Below, in pieces: positions 1 through 8,612 of a stretch of DNA of 64,000 nucleotides. Made by a program: the position numbers and the translations under genes. Under the pieces are notes generated by a model. The model saw only the letters and a program-made list of their open reading frames with translations, had not been told where the DNA came from and did not search any database. The DNA comes from Streptomyces sp. NBC_00341 (lineage in GTDB: Bacteria > Actinomycetota > Actinomycetes > Streptomycetales > Streptomycetaceae), in contig NZ_CP108002.1 of assembly GCF_041435055.1 (NCBI RefSeq), positions 7,316,001 to 7,380,000 of the forward strand. The letters are read 5' to 3'. How positions within the stretch are numbered: position 1 is the stretch's first letter; the number at the start of each line of letters is the position of its first letter.

Positions 1-11
1 CAGCGTCATGG

Positions 12-48
12 AAGGCCGTCGTCCGGATCATCGGGCGACGGCCTTTTA
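12..48 (+). terminator. Intrinsic terminator of an upstream gene
   Basis: A 14-bp stem (12-25 with 32-45, one T-G pair) and a 6-nt loop are followed by a short T run. It probably ends a gene lying before the window and insulates the urate operon. Confidence 0.7.
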
Positions 49-60
49 CATGAACGTAAT

Positions 61-77
61 TTCAACAAAGTGTTGAC
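61..77. promoter_or_regulatory. Palindromic operator candidate upstream of uraD (shared motif copy 1)
   Basis: TTCAACAAAGTGTTGAC is a palindrome whose right half overlaps the likely -35 box TTGACG. The same 17-nt pattern (TTCAAY-N5-GTTGA, or its reverse) occurs upstream of allB at 27884-27900 and aceB at 21710-21726, all purine-catabolic genes. This suggests a common repressor; the IclR regulator at 26793-27596 is the obvious candidate. The regulator assignment is inference. Confidence 0.5.
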
Positions 78-102
78 GTGGTGTTGTGGAGGGCGTTAGC
101 TA
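73..102 (+). promoter_or_regulatory. Putative sigma-70-type promoter of the urate operon
   Basis: TTGACG at 73-78 and TAGCTA at 97-102 are separated by 18 nt. They lie about 50 nt before the uraD start and overlap the palindrome at 61-77. Confidence 0.45.
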
Positions 103-149
103 TCCGCAGCCCGACCGACGCACAGCGAAAAACAGCCACGGAGGCTCCC

Positions 150-659
150 GTGACTTCGAGCTCCACACCGGGCCTGGCCCGGTTCAACACCCTGGCGGAC
201 CGCGAGGCGGCCGCAGCACTGCACGAGGTCTGTGCCAGTGCGGCCTGGGGGAGAGCGATCCTCTCCGGGCGCCCCTACGCCACCGCCGAAGCCCTGTTCC
301 GTGCGAGCGACACCGCCACGGCGGCCCTCGACGCGCAGGACCTGGCCGAAGCCATGGCCGGCCACCCGCCGATCGGCCGCCCGAAGCCCGGGGACCCGAC
401 CTCCTCCCGCGAACAGCGGGGGATGGCCGGCGCCACCGAGGAGCTCAAGACCGAAATGCTCGAACTCAACCTGGCCTACCAGGAGCGGTTCGGACACGTC
501 TTCCTGATCTGCGCCACCGGGGCCACCGGTGAGCAGATGCGCGACGCGCTGAAGACCCGGTCCGGGAACTCGCCCGAGGAGGAGCGCGGACACGTGCGCA
601 CCGAACTGGGCAAGATCAACCGCATCAGGCTGACCCGTCTCGTCACGGAAGACGCGTAA
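150..659 (+). CDS. uraD: 2-oxo-4-hydroxy-4-carboxy-5-ureidoimidazoline (OHCU) decarboxylase
   Basis: A 169-aa cytosolic enzyme for the third step of urate breakdown, decarboxylating OHCU to S-allantoin. The family hallmark HPPIG is at residues 72-76, with His72 the catalytic histidine, followed by the conserved helical C-terminus rich in Arg and Glu. An upstream in-frame GTG exists at 78, but GTG 150 has a GGAGG-type site at 140-144 and gives the normal family length. It is first in an operon with uraH (28-bp gap) and urate oxidase. Confidence 0.93.
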   Translation: MTSSSTPGLARFNTLADREAAAALHEVCASAAWGRAILSGRPYATAEALFRASDTATAALDAQDLAEAMAGHPPIGRPKPGDPTSSREQRGMAGATEELKTEMLELNLAYQERFGHVFLICATGATGEQMRDALKTRSGNSPEEERGHVRTELGKINRIRLTRLVTEDA

Positions 660-687
660 GACCCGCAACCGAAGGAGAGTGAAGGTC

Positions 688-1080
688 TTGAGCACCTTCG
701 CCACCGCATCGGTGTCCACGCACATCCTGGACACCAGCATCGGCCGCCCCGCCGCGGACGTCGCCATCTCGCTCGAGGCCCGCACCGGCAGCGACGCGCA
801 GTGGGTGTCCCTCGGCGGCTCCGCGACCGATGCGGACGGGCGCTGCAAGGACCTGCCGGCCCTGCCGGAGGGCACCACCCACGTACGGCTCGACTTCCGG
901 ACCGAGCCGTACTTCGCCAGCAAGAAGCAAGCCGAGGCGCAGCAGGACGCCCCCCGCGTAAGGGACAGCGGTGCGTTCTTCCCGGAGGTGGCGATCACTT
1001 TCGCCGTCACCCCGGGCGAGCACTATCACGTACCGCTGCTGCTCAACCCGTTCGGCTACTCCGTATACCGAGGGAGCTAG
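688..1080 (+). CDS. uraH: 5-hydroxyisourate hydrolase (transthyretin-related)
   Basis: A 130-aa transthyretin-like protein that hydrolyses 5-hydroxyisourate to OHCU. The N-terminal signature STHILDTSIGRPA carries the active-site His (residue 12), and the protein ends in YRGS, the family's C-terminal tetrapeptide. TTG 688 was chosen because AAGGAG at 672-677 is well spaced for it; the in-frame GTG at 679 sits almost on that site. It lies between uraD and urate oxidase, so all three soluble urate-degrading steps are co-transcribed. Confidence 0.93.
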   Translation: MSTFATASVSTHILDTSIGRPAADVAISLEARTGSDAQWVSLGGSATDADGRCKDLPALPEGTTHVRLDFRTEPYFASKKQAEAQQDAPRVRDSGAFFPEVAITFAVTPGEHYHVPLLLNPFGYSVYRGS

Positions 1081-1087
1081 CAGACAC

Positions 1088-2011
1088 ATGCCCACGATTC
1101 TCGGCCAGAACCAGTACGGCAAAGCAGAGAACCGCGTCGTCAAGATCACGCGGGACGGCGACACCCACCACATCAAGGACCTGAACGTCTCGGTCGCCCT
1201 GTCGGGTGACATGCAGGACGTGCACTACTCCGGCTCGAACGCGAACGTCCTTCCCACGGACACCACCAAGAACACGGTGTTCGCGTTCGCCAAGGAGCAC
1301 GGCATCGAGTCCGCCGAGCAGTTCGGCATCCACCTGGCGCGTCACTTCGTGACGAGCCAGGAGCCGATCAAGATCGCTCGGATCCGGATCGAGGAGTACG
1401 CCTGGGACCGCATCGCGACCTCCGGCGGCAACTCCCAGTTCATCGGTGCCGACGAGGTCAAGCACTCCTTCGTCCGCAAGAACCAGGAGATCCGCACCGC
1501 TCAGATCACCTACGACGGCGAGTCGTGGCAGGTCATCTCGGGTCTCAAGGACCTCACGGTGATGAACTCGACCAACTCCGAGTTCTGGGGCTACGTCAAG
1601 GACAAGTACACGACGCTCAAGGAGGCGTACGACCGCATCCTGTGCACCGACGTCTCGGCCCGCTGGCGCTACAACTGGACCAGCGACGAGCAGCGGATGC
1701 CGAACTGGGAGAAGTCCTACGAGCAGGCGCGCAAGCACATGCTCCACGCCTTCGCCGAGACGTACTCCCTCTCGCTCCAGCAGACCCTCTACCAGATGGG
1801 TTCGCGGATCATCAACAGCCGCAGCGAGATCGACGAGATCCGGTTCTCGCTGCCGAACAACCACAACTTCCTTGTGGACCTTGAGCCGTTCGGCCTCAAG
1901 AACGACAACGAGGTCTACTTCGCCGCCGACCGTCCTTACGGGCTCATCGAGGGCACCGTGCTGCGCGACGGCATCGAGCCGCAGATCCCGGTCGATCTGA
2001 CCAACCTCTGA
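1088..2011 (+). CDS. pucL: Urate oxidase (uricase)
   Basis: A 307-aa cofactor-free oxidase converting urate to 5-hydroxyisourate. It is recognisable as uricase throughout, from MPTILGQNQYGKAENRVVK through LPNNHNFLVDL, and has the normal bacterial length. ATG 1088 lies 7 nt after the uraH stop, with the GGAG of its binding site overlapping the uraH stop. The longer frame open from 971 overlaps uraH and is not the start. It is the last gene before a strong terminator. Confidence 0.95.
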   Translation: MPTILGQNQYGKAENRVVKITRDGDTHHIKDLNVSVALSGDMQDVHYSGSNANVLPTDTTKNTVFAFAKEHGIESAEQFGIHLARHFVTSQEPIKIARIRIEEYAWDRIATSGGNSQFIGADEVKHSFVRKNQEIRTAQITYDGESWQVISGLKDLTVMNSTNSEFWGYVKDKYTTLKEAYDRILCTDVSARWRYNWTSDEQRMPNWEKSYEQARKHMLHAFAETYSLSLQQTLYQMGSRIINSRSEIDEIRFSLPNNHNFLVDLEPFGLKNDNEVYFAADRPYGLIEGTVLRDGIEPQIPVDLTNL

Positions 2012-2022
2012 CGCGGCGCCGC

Positions 2023-2059
2023 GCCGGTCCCCGTCCGTCCACAGCGGACGGGGACCGGC
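2023..2059 (+). terminator. Terminator after urate oxidase
   Basis: A perfect 15-bp GC-rich stem (2023-2037 with 2045-2059) with a 7-nt loop lies 12 nt after the stop. There is no T run, as is usual in Streptomyces. The permease start is only 20 nt downstream, so partial read-through may feed it. Confidence 0.75.
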
Positions 2060-2078
2060 CGGGCCGGAGGGAACTCCC

Positions 2079-3476
2079 ATGGCACAGCCTGCACTTGGGC
2101 CTGCTGCAGCAGAAGGTCCATGTCCCACCCCACCGGACGGCCCGATCCATCCGGTGGACGAAAAGCTTGCCCCGTCGCGGCTCCTGCCCGCCGCGCTCCA
2201 GCACATCGCCGCGATGTACGCGGGCGTCGTCACCCCTCCGCTCATCATCGGACAGGCCGTCGGCCTCGACACGGCGGGGCTGACCCGGCTGATCGCGGCC
2301 AGCCTCCTCATAGCCGGCTGCGCCACCATCCTGCAGACCCTCGGCATCGGGGGCTTCGCCGGCAACCGGCTGCCGTTCGTCAACGCGGCCTCCTCCGCCG
2401 GGATCGCGCCGATGCTCGCCATCGCGGAGACCAGCGCGCCGGGCCACCAACTCCCGGCGATCTACGGCGCGGTGCTCGTCGCGGGCGTGTTCTGCCTGCT
2501 CGTGGGGCCGTTCTTCGGACGGCTGCTCCGGTTCTTCCCGCCGCTCGTCACCGGCGTCGTCATCACGCTCATCGGCGTCACGCTGATGCCGGTCCCGGTC
2601 TCCTGGGCGCAGGGCGGCGACAAGACCGCCGCCGACTTCGGCGCGATGAAGTACCTCGCGCTGGCCGCCTTCACCCTGGCCGTCATCCTGGTCATCCAGC
2701 GGTTCGGCCGCGGCTTCCTCAAGCAAGTCGCCTTGCTGATGGGGCTGTTGATCGGTACCTTGGCCGCCATCCCGTTCGGCCTCGCGGACTTCTCGGCCCT
2801 GCGCTCCGCTCCGCTCGCCGCACTGCCCACCCCCTTCGCCTTCGGCGCACCGGAGTTCCAGCCCGCCGCGATCCTCTCCCTCTGCATCGTGATGCTCGTC
2901 CTGATGACCGAGTCGTCCGCCGGAATGCTGGCACTCGGTGAGATCTGCGACCGGCCCACCGACGGCCGGACCATCACCCGCGGACTGCGCACCGACGGCA
3001 TCGCCACCCTCGTCGGACCGGTCTTCGGCGGCTTCCCGACGAGCGCCTTCGCCCAGAACGTCGGCGTCGTCTCCCTCACGGGGGTACGGAGCCGGTACGT
3101 CGTCGCGACCGCCGGCGGCGCCCTGCTGATCCTCGGCGTCTTCCCGGTGCTCGGCGCGGTCGTCTCGCTCGTCCCGATGCCCGTGCTCGGCGGCGCCGGC
3201 ATCGTCCTGTTCGGCTCGATCGCGGTGAGCGGCATCCGTACGCTCTCCGAGGCCGGGCTCGACGACAGCTCCAACATCATCCTGGTCGCCGTGGCGCTCG
3301 GCGCGGGCATCATCCCGCTCGCCGCGCCCGGCTTCTACGCGGGATTCCCGTCCTGGGCGCAGACCGTCCTGGGCTCCGGCATCAGCGCCGGAGCGCTCGT
3401 CGCGGTCCTGCTCAATCTCTTCTTCCACCATCTCGGCACCCACAGCCGCTCGGCCGTGGCACTCAAATCCTCCTAG
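2079..3476 (+). CDS. NCS2-family nucleobase (uracil/xanthine/urate-type) permease
   Basis: A 465-aa polytopic membrane protein of the nucleobase:cation symporter-2 family, importing purines (probably xanthine or urate) by ion symport. After a short cytosolic N-terminus ending in HPVDEKL, it shows the family's run of about 12-14 hydrophobic segments. The signature region with TESSAGMLALGE and GGFPTSAFAQNVGVV is clear. ATG 2079 has GGAGGG at 2066-2071. Its place after uricase and before the deaminase points to a purine substrate. It is paralogous to 5144-6589. Confidence 0.88.
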   Translation: MAQPALGPAAAEGPCPTPPDGPIHPVDEKLAPSRLLPAALQHIAAMYAGVVTPPLIIGQAVGLDTAGLTRLIAASLLIAGCATILQTLGIGGFAGNRLPFVNAASSAGIAPMLAIAETSAPGHQLPAIYGAVLVAGVFCLLVGPFFGRLLRFFPPLVTGVVITLIGVTLMPVPVSWAQGGDKTAADFGAMKYLALAAFTLAVILVIQRFGRGFLKQVALLMGLLIGTLAAIPFGLADFSALRSAPLAALPTPFAFGAPEFQPAAILSLCIVMLVLMTESSAGMLALGEICDRPTDGRTITRGLRTDGIATLVGPVFGGFPTSAFAQNVGVVSLTGVRSRYVVATAGGALLILGVFPVLGAVVSLVPMPVLGGAGIVLFGSIAVSGIRTLSEAGLDDSSNIILVAVALGAGIIPLAAPGFYAGFPSWAQTVLGSGISAGALVAVLLNLFFHHLGTHSRSAVALKSS

Positions 3477-3518
3477 GGTCCTGCCGTGCCCACATCGCTG
3501 ATGAGAGAAGGAAGCACC

Positions 3519-4916
3519 ATGGCAGCACAGGCAGCGACCGAGCGCGTGGAACGCATCGTCATCGAGAACTGTTCGATCGCCACCGTCGACGCCGACGACA
3601 CCGAGTACGCCTCGGGCCATGTCGTCGTCGCCGGCAACCGGATCGAGTCGGTCGGCGCAAGCCGGGCGCCGGAGGGCCTGGACAACGTCGTACGCCGGAT
3701 CGACGGCACCGGTCATCTCGTCACGCCCGGCCTGATCAACACGCACCACCACTTCTACCAGTGGATCACCCGCGGCCTGGCGACCGACCACAACCTCTTC
3801 GAGTGGCTGGTCGCGCTGTACCCGACCTGGGCGCGCATCGACGAGCCGATGGCCCGCGCCGCCGCGCAGGGCTCGCTCGCCACGCTGGCCCGCGGCGGTG
3901 TCACCACCGCGATGGACCACCACTACGTGTTCCCGCGCGGCTCCGGCGACCTGTCCGGCGCGATCATCGGCGCCGCCCGCGAGATGGGCGTACGGTTCAC
4001 CCTCGCCCGCGGCTCCATGGACCGCAGCGAGAAGGACGGCGGACTGCCGCCGGACTTCGCCGTGGAGACCCTCGAAGGCGCGCTCGCCGCCACCGAGGCC
4101 ACCATCGACGCGCACCACGACGCCTCCTTCGACGCGATGACCCAGATCGCCGTCGCACCCTGCTCCCCGTTCTCCGTGTCCACCGAACTGATGCGGCAGG
4201 GAGCGGAGTTGGCCCGCCGTCGCGGGGTGCGGCTGCACACCCACGGCTCGGAGACCGTGGAGGAGGAGAAGTTCTGCCACGAGCTGTTCGGCATGGGCCC
4301 GACCGACTACTTCGAGTCGACCGGCTGGCTCGGCGACGACGTGTGGATGGCGCACTGCGTCCACATGAACGACTCCGACATCGCCGCCTTCGCCCGCACC
4401 GGCACCGGCGTCGCGCACTGCCCGTCCTCCAACGCCCGCCTCGCCGCGGGCATCGCCCGGGTCCCGGACATGCTCGCCGCCGGCGTCCCGGTCGGCCTCG
4501 GCGTCGACGGCACCGCGTCCAACGAGTCCGGCGAGCTCCACACCGAACTGCGCAACGCCCTCCTCATCAACCGCCTCGGCCCGCACCGCGAACGCGCCCT
4601 GAACGCCCGTCAGGCGCTGCGCCTGGGCACGTACGGCGGCGCCCAGGTCCTCGGCCGCGCCGACCAGATCGGCTCCCTGGAGCCCGGCAAGCTCGCGGAC
4701 CTGGTCCTGTGGAAGCTGGACACCATCGCCCACGCCTCCATCGCCGACCCGGTGACCGCCCTGGTGTTCGGTGCCGCAGCCCCCGTCACCCTCTCGCTCG
4801 TCGACGGCAAGCCGGTCGTCGAGGGCAACCACCTGACCACCGTGGACGAGGACACCATCGCCCGCGCCACCCGCGACGAGGCCCGCCGCCTCGCCCAGAT
4901 CGCCGCCGGGGCCTGA
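3519..4916 (+). CDS. 8-oxoguanine deaminase-type amidohydrolase
   Basis: A 465-aa metal-dependent hydrolase of the TRZ/ATZ/SsnA-like amidohydrolase class; close Streptomyces relatives are annotated 8-oxoguanine deaminase (8-oxoguanine to urate). Visible features are the N-terminal composite beta domain, NTHHHFYQW with metal His residues, HTHGSETVEEE, the third His in MAHCVHM, and GVDGTASNES with the catalytic Asp. ATG 3519 has AGAAGGAAG just upstream. It sits between two NCS2 permeases, 42 bp after the first, so the group could import purines and feed urate to uricase. The exact substrate is inferred. Confidence 0.82.
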   Translation: MAAQAATERVERIVIENCSIATVDADDTEYASGHVVVAGNRIESVGASRAPEGLDNVVRRIDGTGHLVTPGLINTHHHFYQWITRGLATDHNLFEWLVALYPTWARIDEPMARAAAQGSLATLARGGVTTAMDHHYVFPRGSGDLSGAIIGAAREMGVRFTLARGSMDRSEKDGGLPPDFAVETLEGALAATEATIDAHHDASFDAMTQIAVAPCSPFSVSTELMRQGAELARRRGVRLHTHGSETVEEEKFCHELFGMGPTDYFESTGWLGDDVWMAHCVHMNDSDIAAFARTGTGVAHCPSSNARLAAGIARVPDMLAAGVPVGLGVDGTASNESGELHTELRNALLINRLGPHRERALNARQALRLGTYGGAQVLGRADQIGSLEPGKLADLVLWKLDTIAHASIADPVTALVFGAAAPVTLSLVDGKPVVEGNHLTTVDEDTIARATRDEARRLAQIAAGA

Positions 4917-4998
4917 CGCCCGGCGCCCCCCGACTGGCCGGCCGAGGGGGACGGCCCTCGACCGGCCGCCGTGGACCCGAGCGGGGCCCACGGCAACC

Positions 4999-5040
4999 GG
5001 TACGGGAGGCGCGTACCCATACGTACGCGTCCCCCGTACC
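4999..5040 (+). terminator. Terminator after the amidohydrolase
   Basis: A hairpin of 17 pairs (GGTACGGG with CCCGTACC, GG with CC, CGCGTAC with GTACGCG) with one bulge per arm and a 6-nt loop lies in the 227-bp gap before the second permease. Confidence 0.65.
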
Positions 5041-5143
5041 GCTGAACCCAAAGCTGCCCGCACCAGCTGCACGAACTGCACCAACGCTCCACCTCCCTGA
5101 TACCCACGTCACCGCAGACGTGTACCCGACCGGAGGAACCGCC

Positions 5144-6589
5144 GTGGCAGCTACGCCCAGGTTTCGCAATGACGCAGACGCAGCATCCGACCCCGACATA
5201 TCGGAGCCGGCCCAGCCCGACCGCACTCATCCGGTCGACGAGACCCTTCCCCCACTGAGGATGTTCACCAGCGGCCTTCAGCACGTGGCCGCGATGTACG
5301 CGGGTGTGGTGGCCCCGCCCATGGTGGTGGGCCCCGCTGTGGGGCTCACCCCGAAGGAGACCGCCTTCCTGGTGGCGGCGAGCCTGTTCACCGCGGGCAT
5401 CGCCACCCTGCTCCAGACCCTCGGCTTCTGGCGCATCGGCGCCCGGCTGCCGTTCGTCAACGGCGTCTCGTTCGCCGGGGTCACCCCCATGGTCGCGATC
5501 GGCAAGGACCGGGGGCACGACGGCATAGCCGTCATCTTCGGCGCGATCATCGTCGCCAGCCTCCTCGGCTTCGTCCTCGCGCCGTACTTCTGCAAGCTGG
5601 TCCGCTTCTTCCCGCCCGTCGTCACCGGCACGGTCATCACCCTGATCGGTGTCTCCCTGCTGCCGGTCGCCTTCAACTGGTCCCAGGGCGGCAACGCCAC
5701 GGCCGACGACTACGGTTCCACCACCAACATCATCATGGCGGCGGTCACCCTGGTGATCGTCCTCGCGCTGAGGAAGCTGCTCCGCGGCTTCCTCCAGCAG
5801 ATCGCGATCCTGCTCGGACTCATCATCGGCACGCTCATCGCGATCCCGGTCGGCATCACCGACTTCGGTGCCATCAAGGACGCCGACGTCGTCGGCTTCC
5901 CCACCCCGTTCCACTTCGGGGCACCGCAGTTCGAGATCGCCGCGATCGTCTCGATGTGCATCGTCATGCTCGTCTGCATGACCGAGTCGACCGCGGACAT
6001 GCTGGCCCTCGGCAAGATCGTCGACCGGCCGGCCGACGAGCGGACCATCGAGGGCGGGCTCCGCGCGGACACCCTGGGCAGTGCCGTCAGCCCGCTGTTC
6101 AACGGCTTCATGTGCAGCGCCTTCGCCCAGAACATCGGGCTGGTCGCGATGACCAAGGTCCGCAGCCGCTTCGTGGTGGCCACGGGCGGCGGCATCCTCA
6201 TCGTGCTCGGACTGGTCCCGGTGGCCGCGTCCGTCATCGCGCTCGTCCCGCTGCCGGTGCTCGGCGGCGCGGGCATCGTGCTCTTCGGCTCTGTCGCCGC
6301 GAGCGGCATCCAGACCCTGGCGACCGCCGCCCTGGAGAAGGGCGAGAACGCACTGATCGTGGCCGCGGCCGTCGGCATAGGCCTGATCCCGATCGCCGCA
6401 CCGGACTTCTACCACGCGTTCCCCAAGGACCTGCTCGTGGTGCTGGACTCCGGGATATCCACCGGATGTGTCGTGGCGATCGTCCTCAACCTGGCCTTCA
6501 ACCACCTCGGCCGCAAGCCGGACGAGGAGGAGGATGCCGAGACGGTGACCGAGGAGCTCGCCAACGCGGCTCCGGTGAACGTGCACTGA
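5144..6589 (+). CDS. Second NCS2-family purine permease
   Basis: A 481-aa paralogue of 2079-3476 with the same layout: hydrophilic N-terminus ending HPVDETL, multiple membrane spans, and the signature stretch TESTADMLALGK plus NGFMCSAFAQNIGLV. The acidic C-terminal tail (EEEDAET) is not in the first copy. GTG 5144 has CGGAGG at 5131-5136; the long open frame upstream is only the shadow of the deaminase gene. Strong terminators flank it on both sides, so it is probably monocistronic. Confidence 0.88.
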   Translation: MAATPRFRNDADAASDPDISEPAQPDRTHPVDETLPPLRMFTSGLQHVAAMYAGVVAPPMVVGPAVGLTPKETAFLVAASLFTAGIATLLQTLGFWRIGARLPFVNGVSFAGVTPMVAIGKDRGHDGIAVIFGAIIVASLLGFVLAPYFCKLVRFFPPVVTGTVITLIGVSLLPVAFNWSQGGNATADDYGSTTNIIMAAVTLVIVLALRKLLRGFLQQIAILLGLIIGTLIAIPVGITDFGAIKDADVVGFPTPFHFGAPQFEIAAIVSMCIVMLVCMTESTADMLALGKIVDRPADERTIEGGLRADTLGSAVSPLFNGFMCSAFAQNIGLVAMTKVRSRFVVATGGGILIVLGLVPVAASVIALVPLPVLGGAGIVLFGSVAASGIQTLATAALEKGENALIVAAAVGIGLIPIAAPDFYHAFPKDLLVVLDSGISTGCVVAIVLNLAFNHLGRKPDEEEDAETVTEELANAAPVNVH

Positions 6590-6603
6590 CGTACCGTCAC
6601 AGC

Positions 6604-6654
6604 GCTGTGGCGCGTACGGCCCCGCCCGCGAGGGGGAGCCGTACGCGCCACAGC
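6604..6654. terminator. Bidirectional terminator between permease and chitosanase
   Basis: A perfect 17-bp stem (6604-6620 with 6638-6654) with a C/G-rich loop lies between the convergent genes ending at 6589 and 6669, and can serve both. Confidence 0.8.
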
Positions 6655-6668
6655 CGTGCCCGGAACCG

Positions 6669-7529
6669 TCAGCCGATGTGGAAGCTGTCGCCGTACACCT
6701 TCCAGTCGAGCGGCGGGTCCAGGTTCAGATTGCCGTTCTTCAGAAAGACCCGCTGGGCGGTGTCCACCCGGCTGGTGTCCGAGTGGGCCTCCTCCTGCTG
6801 CATGGCCCAGACCCGCGCGTCCAGGAAGGCGTTGAGGTAGCCGACCTCGTCGCCGCCCTGGGCCGGCGGCTTCGCCTTCGCCAGGGCGCGCTTGCGGATG
6901 CTGCTGAAGCTCGTGCTGTCGCCGCCGTCGCCGTGCATGACGATGGCGTCGTAGTACGCGAACTGGCCGAGCGTGCCCAGTCCGTCGCTCTTGCCCCGGC
7001 TGACCGCCGGATCGAAGTACACCCGGTCGCGCTCGTCGTTCTGCGCCTGCTGGAACGCCGAGTCGGCCGCGGCCTTCTTCCAGGCGGCCTGGAAGCCGGG
7101 GTCGAGCCCGTCGTGCGAGTCGGTGCCGTCCACCTCGCGCAGGGCCGGCAGGTACTTCGCGAGCGGGTTGCCCGGCTCGCGCTGGGTGTACAGCTCCACG
7201 AGGTCCAGCATGTCGCCGGTGCCGGAGCAGAAGCCGATGATGCCCGCGGTGTAGCCGCGGCCGTCGTCGATGTCCTCGATGTACTTGTACTGGGACTTCC
7301 AGTCCAGCGAGGAGTTCTCCGCGCTGGACACCAGTTGCATGGCGATGTCCTTCGTCGCCGGATCGTCCAGCCCGGTCGCGGCGGCCTCCTGGTGGTGAAC
7401 GGCCGGCGGTGCGGAGGTGCCGGCGAATGCGGTGGCGGGAACAGCCGTGAGTGTCAGCCCGAGCGCGACGAGCGCGACGCGCAGCGTACGGGTGTTGCGA
7501 CGTGCGGTGCGCTTGTGGGGAGCGTTCAC
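6669..7529 (-). CDS. csnA: Secreted GH46 chitosanase
   Basis: A 286-aa endo-chitosanase cleaving chitosan outside the cell. The signal peptide has an Arg/Lys-rich n-region and a hydrophobic core and ends near ATAFAG (about residue 37). The GH46 domain matches the well-studied Streptomyces N174 enzyme closely. The catalytic acid Glu71 (SSAEN) and base Asp89 (EDIDDGRG) are present, as is IIGFCSGTGDM. The start is GTG at 7529-7527, with GGAGG correctly placed; a longer frame to 7607 would run over the operator. It is downstream of a lipoprotein paralogue and has its own operator. Confidence 0.93.
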   Translation of the reverse strand: MNAPHKRTARRNTRTLRVALVALGLTLTAVPATAFAGTSAPPAVHHQEAAATGLDDPATKDIAMQLVSSAENSSLDWKSQYKYIEDIDDGRGYTAGIIGFCSGTGDMLDLVELYTQREPGNPLAKYLPALREVDGTDSHDGLDPGFQAAWKKAAADSAFQQAQNDERDRVYFDPAVSRGKSDGLGTLGQFAYYDAIVMHGDGGDSTSFSSIRKRALAKAKPPAQGGDEVGYLNAFLDARVWAMQQEEAHSDTSRVDTAQRVFLKNGNLNLDPPLDWKVYGDSFHIG

Positions 7530-7565
7530 CAGTCCTCCAAGGGAGTTCGTCGTTCCGACTCTTCT

Positions 7566-7584
7566 GTTAGGAAGCTTTCCTATC
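7566..7584. promoter_or_regulatory. Chitosanase operator (CsnR-type palindrome)
   Basis: GTTAGGAAGCTTTCCTATC is a palindrome with TAGGAA/TTCCTA arms, 37 nt before the csnA start. TAGGAA-type palindromes precede actinomycete GH46 genes and are bound by the ROK-family repressor CsnR. No csnR gene is recognised in the window. Confidence 0.7.
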
Positions 7585-7681
7585 AGAGTCGAACGAGTGT
7601 CGTACACCCCTGTGACGCATACGAGTTGTGCGTGTCCCGGAATTCGGTTCGTGGGCCGCTCGTGCCGACGGAGCGGCCTGG

Positions 7682-8524
7682 CTACGGGCCGTCGATCCGG
7701 TAGTCGTCCCCGTACACCTTCCAGTCGAGCGGCGGGTCCAGGTTCAGATTGCCCTTCCTCAGGAACACCCGCTGGGCCGTCTCGACCCGGCTGGTGTCGG
7801 CGTGCGAGGGCTCCTCCTCGCGCATCGCCGCGACCCGGACGTCCAGGAACGCGTCGAGATACGCCCTCTCGTCGCCGCCCCGCGCGGGGGGACGTGCCTC
7901 GGCGAGCGCGCGGCGGCGCATGGTGCGGAAGCCGACCGTGCCCTCCGCGTCGCCGGAACCGTGCATCACGTAGGCGTCGTAGTAGATGAACTGGCCCAGC
8001 GCGCCGAGTCCGTCCGCCTTCGCCTGTGCGACCGCGGGGCCGAAGTAGGACGCGTCCCGCTCGGTGTCCTGCGCGGAGCGGAAGGCGGCGTCACCGGCCG
8101 CGTCCGCCCAGGCCTCGGTGAAGCGGCGGCCGAGCCCGGTGTGCGCGTCGCTGCCCTCGACCTTCCGCAGCGCCGGAACGAACCGCTCCAGCGGATTTCC
8201 GGGCCGGGCCTCGGCGTACCGCTCGACGACCCGGCGCATGTCGCCGGTGCCGGAGCAGAAGCCGATGATGCCCGCGGTGTAGCCGCGGCCGTCGTCGATG
8301 TCCTCGATGTACTTGTACTGGGACTTCCAGTCCAGGGTGGAGTTCTCCGCGCTGGAGACCAGCCGCATGGCGATGTCCTTCTTCGCCGGATCGTCCAGTC
8401 CGGCCGCCGGGGACCCCTTGCCGTACGCGGCGTCCGGACCGGCCCCGGAGCAGCCGGAGAGCACGGCCGCGGCCAGGGCGAGGGCGGCGGCCGATGCGAT
8501 CAGGGAGCGTGTGCTGAGCTTCAC
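7682..8524 (-). CDS. Lipoprotein GH46 chitosanase paralogue
   Basis: A 280-aa GH46 enzyme nearly colinear with its neighbour, but its signal ends in the lipobox LSGC (Cys25). It should therefore stay anchored to the outer face of the membrane. The catalytic pair is intact (Glu60 in SSAEN, Asp78 in EDIDDGRG). The start is GTG 8524 with GGAG very close. It lies 152 bp upstream of the secreted copy on the same strand, clearly a tandem duplication. No TAGGAA palindrome precedes it, so control may differ. It may trim oligosaccharides at the cell surface (inference). Confidence 0.9.
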   Translation of the reverse strand: MKLSTRSLIASAAALALAAAVLSGCSGAGPDAAYGKGSPAAGLDDPAKKDIAMRLVSSAENSTLDWKSQYKYIEDIDDGRGYTAGIIGFCSGTGDMRRVVERYAEARPGNPLERFVPALRKVEGSDAHTGLGRRFTEAWADAAGDAAFRSAQDTERDASYFGPAVAQAKADGLGALGQFIYYDAYVMHGSGDAEGTVGFRTMRRRALAEARPPARGGDERAYLDAFLDVRVAAMREEEPSHADTSRVETAQRVFLRKGNLNLDPPLDWKVYGDDYRIDGP

Positions 8525-8612
8525 CGCTCCAGCCTGCCAGGCCGCGGGGGCGGTACGTCCCGTTCGCGGCGTTCGTCAGCCGGTCAGGTGAGCGTGCCCC
8601 GGGGCCGGAGCG

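Noticed and set aside
1944..5084. Very long minus-strand open frame opposite the permease and deaminase genes
   Set aside because: Its translation is low-complexity Gly/Arg/Asp-rich sequence typical of the antisense of high-GC genes; the plus-strand genes are clear.
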